NCBI GenBank assembly: GCA_964030785.1
Contig: OZ034977.1
Coordinates: forward strand, 33,803,152-33,867,151
Direction: 5' to 3'
Length of the DNA: 64,000 bases
DNA from: Siderastrea siderea
Lineage: Eukaryota; Cnidaria; Anthozoa; Scleractinia; Rhizangiidae
Below are positions 54,100 through 64,000 of this stretch, piece after piece (position 1 is the stretch's first letter; every line of letters begins with the position of its first letter). The position numbers were made by a program, and so were the translations under genes. Under the pieces are notes generated by a model. The model saw nothing but the letters and a program-made list of their open reading frames with translations, searched no databases and had not been told where the DNA came from.

Positions 54100-56180
54100 C
54101 TGGGTCTTATACTGTACACCACGCTTAACTACTTTAACACCCCTAATAACTCGCGTCATGGTTGCTTGAGAATGATCTAGCTTTCTTCGTGAATTTCTCG
54201 AAGAGTTAAACTCACGCTGGACAAAAAAACCAATAAAGGCTCTTTCTTTTGTCGTTATGTATGTTCAATTTCTGATGTACCATCCCTCCCGGGAATTCAC
54301 AAATTTTCTTTCCCTTATTCATTTAAATTTTTTATTGCCTTCTTCATTCCCCACAACCGGGCAAACAGAAAGGGACAATTCCCGTCACGGGAGAAAAAAT
54401 CACTTCGAACAAATCACTTCGTTTACAAGAAGACGGAAGCTTTACAAGATTGGCGCGTCTGAATTAAAAATAATATGCAGTTCGTTAGTTAGAGCTCCTG
54501 AGGTTTGTTTTCTTTAATAACCATTTCTCACGTTCTCTCCAGCTCTCTCCTCATGAACGTTCTTGTTTAACTGGAAACGATTTTACATTCATGTTTTAAC
54601 GGGAACAATCGTTTTTATTTATGTTATCATCGCGTGGTAACTATTAAATATAGTAATCGGAGAAACTATCATTTGCCAGTTCTAATCTTCAATACAAAAA
54701 CTGGGGCACTTTTGCTTCCGTGAAACGTACGAAACCAGTGTGGCCGCTATTCAATGAGATTCCAGTTGAAAGGTCTTGAATGGTTAAATTGTATTCGAAT
54801 TGAAATGCATGTTTGATTTGACGCCATTTTTTGTTTGTTTTCAGACGCCTTTGCGCGAATAGATACTTTGACTATCTCCACCCTCCTACCCCCAGGGACC
54901 GTACTACTTTTAAACTTCCCTCCTCTTTGGCCATAAGGACGCCTTTGTCCCTGGGTTGCCCAGGGGGTTGGAGGAGGTTTTGTCACAGCAGGAATGGAAT
55001 CCTGCATAATTGCAATCTATTATGTTGCTTTGATCACCTGCCGGGCTAATCTCTTATCTAAGACATATAGATACATTATTTTCTCCAATATTTCTCGACA
55101 GGTTTTTTAAAGCTATTTTGAAAGCAAGGAAACGTGGATTCATATAGTTACGGGAAATTCCCCGGACATTATGTCAGGTTTCCCTCTAGTTACCGTGGGG
55201 CTGCAATGCTATGGTTGACCAACGCTAACATAACAACTTGGTTATCTGTACCGAGCCTCTCCTCTCACGGTAAATAACTTTGGTTCTTGTGCACGTTAAA
55301 ACTATGTAGCATTCAAAGACACGAGTTGAGCGGGAGTCAAAGACTTTCACTGCTTGGAAAAATGAAACGAAGGCTCTCATCTTTTTCCTCACAGCAGGAC
55401 TGTAAAATTTGTTTTGTTCAAAATATCCTCTGCATGGCATCTTTCACACTATCTCGTAGCCTGATGGATTTCTCACCAAACGCCTTTCCTGCCCGGAACT
55501 GTCCCAAACTATTTCCACAAATTTCGAAATTTATGAAAGTAGTACTTGAAGGAAAGCGAGATCAAGATTTAGTGAATTCGACTTCCTCTAGAGACTTGTT
55601 CTTAGAGTATTGTAAGTACTGCGACAGAAAAGTGAAGGGGGACAGCCACATAGATGCTCTACTTTGCAGTGTGATGGATTCTTAAAGCTGACTGGCAGTG
55701 TGTCTTCGCAATTTTAAAATAAATTTGAACCTAAAAAAGTCTTGTAAATGTTTAGTCGAATTTGGTGACCGGTAGATCACATAAAAGTATTTGCTGTTCA
55801 TCCTACTTTAACATTGCTGTTTCTCTTTTTAATAGGATATTCAAATGTTGGAGGTACTATATTTACTTAATATATGCTTCTACATGTTAAACGAATTAGT
55901 GCCAATATTATTTTGTAATAAATTCCCTTTTTTAAACTGATGCGGTCTCTTCAAGCAGATTAATGCCATTTTCGCTTCCGAAAACTTTTACCAACAGCAA
56001 GAAGGCGCCCATAGCCCTGCAGCACGTAAGTAGTTTTTCCCTTCAATTTTGAACCAGACCTGTTCAAAAGGTGCTCGTGCTGGGTACGAATTTTTAGGCC
56101 TTGAGAAGAGCAGCGGTTTCCTTTGTATTCCAATTTGCCCTTTTTGAAGTCTTGGATCCCAGGCTGAGGCAATCAAACGG
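54100..56180. other. No gene recognised
   Basis: About 2 kb with a few 70-130 codon frames, the longest at 55287-55685 on plus. None has a known domain or convincing splice context. An acceptor-like TTTGTTTGTTTTCAG ends near 54843. Confidence 0.35.
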
Positions 56181-56184
56181 TGAC

Positions 56185-56290
56185 CAACAACAACAACAAC
56201 AAACTTTATTTGCATGACTATAACAAAGTATTACAGTGACCAAGTAACTGTTATTGGGGAGGTAGTGTTCAGACAAAACGTTGTGCAGTT
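56185..56290 (-). mobile_element. LINE 3' tail with (TTG)n
   Basis: On the minus strand TATAGTCATGCAAATAAAG is followed by a short TTG repeat. A close relative, TATAGTCATGCAAATAAGG, is at 56549-56575, so two 3' ends of one LINE family lie in tandem. Confidence 0.6.
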
Positions 56291-56548
56291 CACATTAATG
56301 CCCGTGCCAGAGCACCGTGCAGAGGCACTGTGTGTGAGCGGGGCCTTATCCATAGCTCTATCATGTTTTTTCCTAATGAACTTGTAATTGCTGTGGTACC
56401 TGTGTAATAATCAATGAAGGCATCCCCAATCAACTGACACATTAAATACCTAGACAATATGACGAAGTAGTCGATATTCTAGCCTTTTTCTCTGATTCCT
56501 TCTTTGATGGTCCAGGAACAACACTTTAAAGTCAAGACGTACACTGAC

Positions 56549-57621
56549 AACAATAGCCTTATTTGCATGACTATAAGTTATTACATTGTACAGTATTGCA
56601 AAAGCATACAACTCAACAAAAAGAACTTATAATGTAATAATTATATAAGGAGATAAGAATTAAAATACATCAGTCTGAATTGATAACAAATTATTGCGTA
56701 AATTCAAGCATGATAGAATGAATCTCAGCAATTGAATGTTTACAAAATAATTATCAGAATTCATTAATTCTTTGGTAGCTTCCAATATAGACAATCGTTT
56801 AAATATGGTAGGTGATACTCTAGTTTTCTGTAAAACCTGTCTCTAAAAATTAAGTATTTAGGACAGTGAAAAAGTAAGTGAATTTCATCCTCAATTTGAT
56901 TAGATCAGCAAGTAGGGCAAAGTCTATTAACTCTCGGGATTTTACTATATCTACCAGTTTCAATCATTAGTTTGTGGTTACCTATTCTGAATTTCACTAA
57001 TTCTTTCCTTTCATTTAACTTGCTTTTAAGTTCTAGATAACAAGAAGGTGTGTATTCGCTTTTAAAAGTGTTATAAAAATCTAGTTTCGTTGAGTGTTGA
57101 ATAGTATGTTGCCAGTGTAGAATATATTTGTGTTGCATTAGGCTTATATAGTGTTTGATCTTAGATTTATTTAATACATTGTGGTCAAAATCAGACAAAT
57201 TATAGTATTCAGACACCCTCATAACACTAGAGTAGAAACTACTTTTACCAGAGGAATAAAGATCTGCCGACATTAAAAAGATCTGTTTAACAAAAGAGTC
57301 ATTCCCCTTATTATGAAGATATAAAAAGTAATTAATTATTTTCTGATTAATAGCTATATTAAGAGGAAATCTTCCAAGTTCAGCTCTACATGCCATATTT
57401 GATGCTTTATTACGTACTTCTAGATAACGTTTGCAGAACTGAAGATGAGTTTTTTCAATCTGCGAACTGTCCCAAGACTTAAAATCAGGTTTTACATATA
57501 CACCCCAGATTTCGCTGTTATATGTTAAAATTGGGGAGATCGTCATGTCAAAGATTTTATTTGCAAGGACTGGAGACAATTTGCTTATATTAGAAAACAC
57601 TGTTCGGACTTCTCCATAAGC
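56549..57621 (-). pseudogene. LINE reverse-transcriptase C-terminal fragment
   Basis: A 231-codon frame (56905-57600) contains SPILTYNSEIWGVYV, QIEKTHLQFCKRYLEV and, at its end, RIGNHKLMIETGRYSKIPRV followed by NRLCPTC. The match continues in frame past a TGA as SNQIEDEIHFLFHCPKY, which completes a C-x2-C...H-x4-C knuckle. The segment is 5' truncated (a TGA ends the frame near 57621) and the 3' UTR runs to about 56549. It is non-functional. Confidence 0.75.
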
Positions 57622-57789
57622 CCTTCAAGGTATTTACTTAAAAACGTTAAAGCTTTGCCTATAATATCTTCACGCACACAAATCCTTATAACGATTTTTG
57701 CGACTTTCGTTTCTCTAAAACTTTTCGTTGTGCGGAGTATGTTTATTCTCTTTATTTGGAGCGTTTTAGCTATACGTACCAAATTAATA

Positions 57790-58104
57790 AACAGTCACAG
57801 AATTAATTGACAAAATAAAACGTAATACATAAATACGACTGCAAATTGAAACAGATTTGTACTCAGTTTGGCACACCTTGCGATAGTGTGAATCCAAAGG
57901 CACAATATAAAACCTGCTTCAGATGAAGGAATTTGTCCTTAGCATGGTATAGGAATATCGTGATCATGAAGTGACTATCTGGAATGGGCGTGACATGGGG
58001 TAAGTACAACGTTCAAAATCAAACTTACAAAACCGTGGAATGTTTCTTCTCCACTATCAAATGTTCAGGATAACAAAACCAGATTAGTTTCGTTACGTTA
58101 ATGT
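57790..58104. other. Intergenic, receptor 3' flank
   Basis: Likely 3' UTR and flank of the minus-strand receptor. No polyadenylation signal was clearly placed within it. Confidence 0.4.
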
Positions 58105-59181
58105 TTACAAGACACTAACGTATTCGCACTCCTCCGTATTCCCATTACAAGCTGCCGGCGAATAAATCAAGGTTTTCTTTTGATATGCTGATGTAAGGTT
58201 TCTTTTGGGCGGCCTTTTCTTCAAGATAAGCAGCTTGAACGCATCCAGAAAGTCTCTTTTGAAAAACGTGTAGAGTACCGGATTAACTACAGAAGTTACA
58301 AATCGAAAAATACCGAACACCTGAGCCAAGTTAGACAAAATTTCCAAGCTTTCTTGGCCAAGTGGAAACCAAAGAGAAAAATAGAGAGATAAGATAAACC
58401 ACGGCAGCCAACAGGCCAAGTATATGATTGCCATCAAGGCGAATATTATGAGGCACTTCTTGTCGTTTCTCGCTTTCTGCTGGGAGCCCTCTCTACAAGT
58501 TAAACTGCGCCCACCGCGTCTAGCGATGGTTTTAAACATGAAGACTTGAGAAACCACGATCAAGATGCAAGGAACTAAAAACACAAAGGTCAAACAAAAC
58601 ACGACGTAGCCAAATTGAGTCTTGCTGTAGCTGACGGGATCTGTTAGCTTCTTTGAAAACCAAGCATACGGCATAAAAGCAATGATAGTAGAGACAAACC
58701 AAACGAACAGTGCGACTTTCAACATAGATTTCTTGGTCAACTGGCGATAGACAAAAGGTTTAGTGATGGAAAAATACCGCTCAAGCGTGATGGCGAGAAT
58801 GTGGTACGCAGCTGATATGGCCGTGAGATTGTTGAAGATGACCACAAAAACTCCAAAATGGGCTGAAGCAGGTGGTTTAATGACTCGCACCACAACAACT
58901 ATGAACAGTGGGATGCTGATAAACCCAGTCACGAAGTCGCACAGAGCCAGGCTCAGAAGAAGACAGTTAGTTGGGCTACGAAGCCTTTTACGTTTGAAAA
59001 ACAGGTCAAACACAAGACTGTTTACCAGGACAATGATAAGGGCAATGGGAAGCACCTCACCAATGACTTGGAAATCTGGTTTTGTCTGTTGCGAGCTTTC
59101 GGGTTGAGCAACTGGTGTAGCCGTGACATTTATATTTGAAGAAGTGGAAACGTTCGTTTTGAAGTCAGCGTGGTTCGGCAT
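58105..59181 (-). CDS. Rhodopsin-family (class A) GPCR, orphan, paralogue of the receptor at 45451
   Basis: A 358-residue single-exon seven-helix receptor. Landmarks: sequons N10 and N18, N54 (TM1), D82 (TM2), ERY 134-136 (TM3), W161 (TM4), P204 (TM5), CWLPW 257-261 (TM6), NPVLY 300-304 (TM7), a basic helix 8, and a short tail ending in YVSVL. Position 3.25 is Gly (G110) and ECL2 lacks Cys, as in the other receptor. Shared strings such as TSVVNPxLYTFxKRDF support common ancestry, although overall identity looks modest. The gene is convergent with its partner. The terminal SVL could be a PDZ-type ligand, which is speculative. Confidence 0.9.
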   Translation of the reverse strand: MPNHADFKTNVSTSSNINVTATPVAQPESSQQTKPDFQVIGEVLPIALIIVLVNSLVFDLFFKRKRLRSPTNCLLLSLALCDFVTGFISIPLFIVVVVRVIKPPASAHFGVFVVIFNNLTAISAAYHILAITLERYFSITKPFVYRQLTKKSMLKVALFVWFVSTIIAFMPYAWFSKKLTDPVSYSKTQFGYVVFCLTFVFLVPCILIVVSQVFMFKTIARRGGRSLTCREGSQQKARNDKKCLIIFALMAIIYLACWLPWFILSLYFSLWFPLGQESLEILSNLAQVFGIFRFVTSVVNPVLYTFFKRDFLDAFKLLILKKRPPKRNLTSAYQKKTLIYSPAACNGNTEECEYVSVL

Positions 59182-59238
59182 CTTGAAATGCTGCCGCTGT
59201 TGGTGCTACTAAAGTTAGGGACAAGTCTGGTAGATTTC

Positions 59239-59256
59239 CTGCAAAATGACAAAACA
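59239..59256 (-). promoter_or_regulatory. 3' splice site before the receptor CDS
   Basis: On the minus strand TTTTGTCATTTTGCAG ends at 59239, 57 bases upstream of the ATG. This mirrors the acceptor found before the other receptor and suggests a shared gene structure with a 5' non-coding exon. Confidence 0.55.
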
Positions 59257-59690
59257 CAGTTGTAAGTCATCCTCTCGGAATAAGGCAAAGTTGTCCCTTA
59301 AGGGGAAAGCGTGGTTGAACTTTTTCATGAAATGAGACGTGATTTAAAAAACTGAGAAAATAAAAGAGGGGATAAAGCGTTTTGACGTACAAGCAGTCTG
59401 CAGCCACGCAAGACTGAGCAGTTCGGGGTAAAAGTGGACCTCATATCTGATAACCGTAACGAGTTTCAAAAGCTGACGTTTTGAGCCTTAGTCTTTTGTA
59501 TGAGCGAATCAAGGTAATTACTTACTTATTATGCGTTGTGTGTGATATGAGGAAGGAAGGAAGGAGCTATGCTATGCTATTAATGGAGTCAAGAGGTGTC
59601 TTTGTTCTTTCTCTGGGGTAGTGCGCCACATGACAGGTCCAGAGTTACGTCACAAGGAGCACAATCATGATCATCATAAACTTTATTTAA

Positions 59691-60289
59691 CTCTTTCCTG
59701 TCAGGAGTTGTATTTTCCCGACGTTGAAGACTGGAACCATTGAGCCACTTGTAACGTCATCATTTATGACGTCACCAGATTGTTTTGATAAGCAGCTAAC
59801 ACAGCAAGGACAGATCCATCCATACGTGTGTCCATTTTGAATATCGACCAAATTCTGGCAGAGCTATACCAGTAAAAACGTGTCCAATTTTGGGTGCAAA
59901 GTTGGTGGTAAAATAGGCCAAGTCACCTAGTTGATCAATGTTCCATTTCCAGGTTTTAAGAAGGGCTGAAGCCAAAACTTTTCCAGTGGATAGAAAGGGG
60001 ATAAAGGGTAGAAGATAAAGAGAAAAGAAAGGGAGAGAAAAAGGAAAGCAAAAGAAGCGAGAAAAAATGGGAAATTAATCCGCAAAAAAAGTCCAAATTT
60101 TGGCTTATGCGCATGCGTGAAAGCAAAATATTGAACAATTTACAACAGAAGCTGGCTCAAAATTTAGCTCAATTGTAAGAAAACGCTTTTGTAGCAAAGT
60201 TTAGTGGCATTTGGCAACATAGCACTTATAAAACCGCTTTAGCGGTAGAAAATGCGTCTTTCTAAGGAAAAAACGCTGACAGGAAAGGG
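59691..60289. mobile_element. piggyBac-like non-autonomous element
   Basis: The left end CTCTTTCCTGTCAG and the right-end complement CCCTTTCCTGTCAG differ by one base. TTAA flanks both ends (59687-59690 and 60290-60293). At 599 bp it has no transposase. Confidence 0.7.
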
Positions 60290-60293
60290 TTAA

Positions 60294-60965
60294 GTGTCGA
60301 TCCATTAGCAAATTGCAGGTAATTCACTAATTGGGGACACTGTAAAAAATACTCTAAAAGAAATACGATATTAATACTATATAGAACGACAACAATAGAA
60401 CGACAACAATACAGACTTCGTATAGAGGGAACTTAGGCTGGGTATAGGGAGCATCACCCATCATTTGGACGTTTCGCTAGTGTTTGCAGAAACGATCACC
60501 CAGTCTTCTCCCGGCACTGGTTCACTAATACTTCTCTCTATATAGGATGCATTTTACGCAGTGCCTCATTATTACGTTTTTTGCGGGATTTAATTTTCGC
60601 AAGTTTCGCCATTGTAAAAAATTGCAAAATTAAAGAACCGCCGGACTGGGTCCGAGGATTTACATCTTAAACCAATACAACAGAGAAAAAACATATTGTA
60701 AATGCTGGTTAGTGTAGTAATGTATAACGTTGTGCTTTGTCATGGCAAAATTTGGCTATGTAAAATTACAATCTGTAGCGCCGATCTGAGAGTGCCTGTT
60801 TGTTATAGATGCGGATCAGCATTTGGAAAACGTTTTGGCAAAATTTACCTTTTTTTTGACACGACTTTTTGCCTACGTCTGTTACAGAGGGGCTAATACA
60901 TCGAATATGGTACACAAAAATTCTTCATAAACACTAAAGAGAAATGAAATAAAAGTTTTTTTAAG
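60294..60965. other. No gene recognised
   Basis: AT-rich flank between the piggyBac-like element and the LINE remnant. No supported features. Confidence 0.4.
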
Positions 60966-60969
60966 CAAG

Positions 60970-62600
60970 AAAACCTTTATTAACAATGCAAACAATTACC
61001 AATTAACAATGCTTTGGAACACATAACAAAATTTTACAAAAACAAACAAAAAAAGCCTAAAAAAAGAAAAAACTAAACAGCACTACGACAGAAAATTGAC
61101 AAATTAGATCTATAAACATGAAAAGAAGTTTACTTAACACTAACATAACAAAAAAAACAGCTTAGAAAGAAAAAAAAAGGATAAAAAATGGAAAACAATT
61201 TATAGAAAAAATTTTGGACAGGCTGTATCTATGTACAAGGACTGAATCTTTCCTGACCAGTTAAATAAAAACATTAATTTTATTAGTGAACTTCTCTATT
61301 TTATACTTTAAGTTGTATTAATAAGTATTAATAAATTCAGATAAAGTAATGGAACTATGATTTAGCTTGCTTGAGTAGATGTAATACTGCATGAATAGGA
61401 GAGTGTAATTGAATTTTGTCGTAGCCCTCACAGCAGAGTATTGCTTTGGTAGACCAAGCAAAGTTTCTTCGATCTCGGGGTGAAATTGAGTGCCATTAGA
61501 AAAATTAAACCACTCCACGGCTTGACTTACAAAGGACTTAGTGAGCTGACAGTCAATGAAGGTATGCTTTATGGAGTCTAGGTCTCCACAGTATGAGCAA
61601 TCACTATTATTTTTGATGCCATACCTGGAGGAACTTGAATTAAAATTCTCTTAGCTTATTTTGTTTGGATAATTTTGGAACAGCCTTAAAAAATTTACTC
61701 CAAGAATCTTTAAAAGTTGGACATGTGACTCAGGGTGACTCTTTTTGTGCCAGTTGGAGATGAGCAATGTAATTGGCTATTTAATAGGCGAAAGAAATCC
61801 TTTGATTTTAATTTCGCCAGGTCTGTTTCAGTGTCCCTATCTAGTTGAAATAATGTAGAACCTTCACTATAATTTGCCCCTGGTATATTTTCTGTGACTC
61901 TCGCTTTATTTAACAAATGGTTCGGGATAGAGCTCAAAATTTGGAAATACTGGAGAAAGTTTGTTTTACAATGATACTTAGAAATAAATTCCTGGAAAGA
62001 GAGATATTGCCCTAATTCATTTAACAGATCCTTTACCAAGACAACGCCTTTGAAAACCACTCCTTAAAAAACACTGGTTTACCATCCACTAAAATTTACC
62101 TATTGTTGAACAAGAAAGTTTCTTTATCATAGTCGTAGCGATAAAGAGATTTAAGCTCATCGAAAAAGGTGAGAATGTCCTTATAGAACTTTGGCAAGCC
62201 CTGACAGTATTTGGTATGGTAGTTACACAGTAGCAGAAAATTAAGACCCCCACATCTTTTAAAAAAGTGGTCAGGGACAGTTTTCCAATTTCTTTTGCAG
62301 TTTTCTAGCAGTCTTAGTATCCAGGCCTTAAGGTCTTAATCATTATTTCAAAATCTACCATACGAAGGCCACCTTTTTCGAAATTGTGGTAGATGACATC
62401 ACGTTTAATTTTATCTCTTTTGTTCTTCCAAAGAAACTTGAAAAATCTGCTTTTGACGTTGGCTGTGGTGTCTTTGGGGACATTGGTTGTAGACGCTGAA
62501 TAGATCAAGGATGACGACCCTAAGGACTTTACAATTAACACTCCTCCATATAATATAATGTCAACCCCGGCTCTAGAATTCCACATATCTAATAAAAGTT
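60970..62600 (-). pseudogene. L1/Tx1-like LINE 3' portion, decayed
   Basis: Minus-strand fragments in order: VLIVKSLGSSSLIYSAS with KFLWKNKRDKIKRDVIYHNF and EKGGLRMVDFEIMIKTL (62314-62586), VVLVKDLLNELGQYLSFQEF with CKTNFLQYFQ (61710-62060), a C-x2-C-x8-H-x4-C knuckle near 61580-61620, and NYTLLFMQYYIYSSKLN (61318-61518). These match the region downstream of the reverse transcriptase in vertebrate/cnidarian Tx1-type L1 elements. It is split by stops and frameshifts. The A/T-rich end with AATAAA on minus near 60980 is probably the 3' UTR. Confidence 0.75.
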
Positions 62601-62639
62601 GGTTTTGTAACTCAATTGTATTTTAGAGATATGTTCATC

Positions 62640-64000
62640 AGATACTCTCTCGACAGGTGGCTCCTGTTATGTATGTTACACTTGAAAGCCAGTCTCGATT
62701 CAGCAAGGGTTTTGATCATAAACATCCACAAGGCAATTACAAGCTGATTGGAAGCGACTTGCTGAATTTGCTGATAAACTTACCCGAACGAACTGAAAAT
62801 AGGAAACGAAATTGGAATGAAAGGAGTCGAAGACCAGTTTTCTTGAACGAAATTTCACCACGTAAGAATTAGACACAATTTTTGCCAAATCATTGTGGGT
62901 GTCTATACTATCTTACTTCGCTGAACCGGCAAAAAGTCATGTATGGAAATCTTATTCCTTAGGCGAAGTGCGTAGAGGAACTAGAGAAAAATACTCTGAA
63001 GCAACTGAACTCGTACGTTGTCACAACAGGACGACATTTCTCAGAGAAAGAAATTTTACCGCATGAGAAAAAAGTTATCAAGCTTAAAGATCTTAACTGA
63101 AGATACGATACTTATGCAAATTTAGTGTACCTGAACTGCTTTTTTATATTTAACGCATGAATTCATACTGCTAATTATATTTATTTTTCTACACTGATTT
63201 ACTTCACTGGAAGGGGCCTTTTTGAGAGTATTTCTCTAAAGAACAAGCGCAGTTAAAGAACAACTTGACTGACATGTCTTTTCCACGGATCGCATCTTTC
63301 TTTTACATTGGACTCGAAGCCGTAATTGAAGTTCGTAGCAGGCGGACGATCCTTTACCTCGACTTGTCAATGGGGTATCAATGCCGTTTGCCTTCAGGCA
63401 ACTACTGGAGTCAAAGATATTACAGCAGAATCAACCACAATTTAAATTGTAATGATTGTATACCCCCGACCTTGCTTTGCTTAATTATTATTATTACTAT
63501 TACTATTATTTTTTTTTTACCTTTTGAACCAAACATTTGCAAGCGAGTTCAGTCTTTTTTGGTCGTTGAACATTTAAAGCTAGCGGCTATAACTTGTTCA
63601 AACAAACAATGTTTGCAAGTTTAATTTGTTACCAGAACTTACCTGACCGCTTGTTGTGAATGGGTACTAAGGCGTCCCTTTTTGCCAGTCTTAGACACTC
63701 GAGTCCTTTAACGTTTTGTGAACAGCAAAAAGAAATAAAACGCTTACATCAGCCGACATATAACTGTTAATGGCAAATTTATACATACCACGCAACAACT
63801 TTCAGTGTTAACTTGGAAACATAATAAAGGGAGAACCGGTAGCATTGGATAATTGAAAACGCCAGCGCATTTGAATTTGTACTGAAAGATTAAGGGATTG
63901 GTCAGTATCTTGACTTCATTTTGGCAACTTCTTCGCTTTCCGCAAATACAAATATCACGGTTTAGTGAGTTTTGATAGCGGGAGCCCTAAGAAAATTAAG
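62640..64000. other. No gene recognised
   Basis: AT-rich DNA to the end of the window. An (ATT)n-like tract occurs near 63485-63515. No protein-like frame could be supported. Confidence 0.4.

Noticed and set aside
55287..55685. 132-codon frame
   Set aside because: No domain, no splice or promoter context; composition unremarkable, so not called a gene.

Overview
The window is eukaryotic, AT-rich, non-coding-dominated DNA. It is most likely from a cnidarian, and probably an anthozoan such as a stony coral. This rests on two intronless-CDS rhodopsin-family receptors of a divergent type, a Crypton/KIAA1958-like tyrosine recombinase gene, Penelope, L1/Tx1-like and Ty3/Gypsy retroelement relics, many palindromic DNA-transposon derivatives, and dense microsatellites. 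The species call is inference. Two runs of exactly 200 N (6501-6700 and 39701-39900) are scaffold gaps.

Only three long coding regions look intact: a tyrosine recombinase-like ORF (5080-6441, minus) and two class A GPCRs (45451-46578 plus; 58105-59181 minus). The receptors are convergent, about 11.5 kb apart, share motifs, lack the usual TM3-ECL2 cysteines, and each has a splice acceptor just upstream of its ATG. They are probably an old local duplication. All other recognisable coding sequence is broken retroelement: a Penelope GIY-YIG fragment split over both strands (46972-47311), a Ty3/Gypsy gag-PR-RT-integrase remnant (49025-51764, minus), a LINE reverse-transcriptase C-terminus (56549-57621, minus) and an L1/Tx1-like LINE 3' end (about 60970-62590, minus).

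Most of the remaining sequence is structured repeat. The most striking object is a 5,348-bp fold-back element at 22673-28020. It has about 2.5-kb inverted arms, and the outer half of each arm is a 16-bp minisatellite (about 72 and 62 copies). A perfect 10-bp target duplication (CTGATGTAAT) flanks it. It sits inside an older TTAA-flanked element (21495-28315). Other elements with recognisable ends are: Harbinger-like with TTA duplication (18579-19835), two piggyBac-like with TTAA and CCC-type ends (31643-32629 and 59691-60289), other TTAA-flanked inverted repeats (33444-39115 and 52320-53281), a hAT-like element (42228-44799) carrying a degenerate minisatellite, and a 137-bp palindrome with a 9-bp target duplication nested in it (43966-44102). 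Three hammerhead-ribozyme-like motifs, of the kind known from Penelope elements, occur near 9193, 21285 and 43760.

Region by region: 1-4400 diffuse repeats; 4400-6500 recombinase gene and a palindrome; 6700-18000 mostly featureless with one old ~520-bp duplication and a few MITE-like inverted repeats; 18000-33000 a cluster of nested DNA transposons; 33400-39100 a giant spaced inverted repeat; 40000-48900 hAT-like element, first receptor, Penelope relic; 49000-54100 Gypsy relic and a TTAA element; 56000-62600 LINE relics and second receptor; 62600-64000 nothing recognised.
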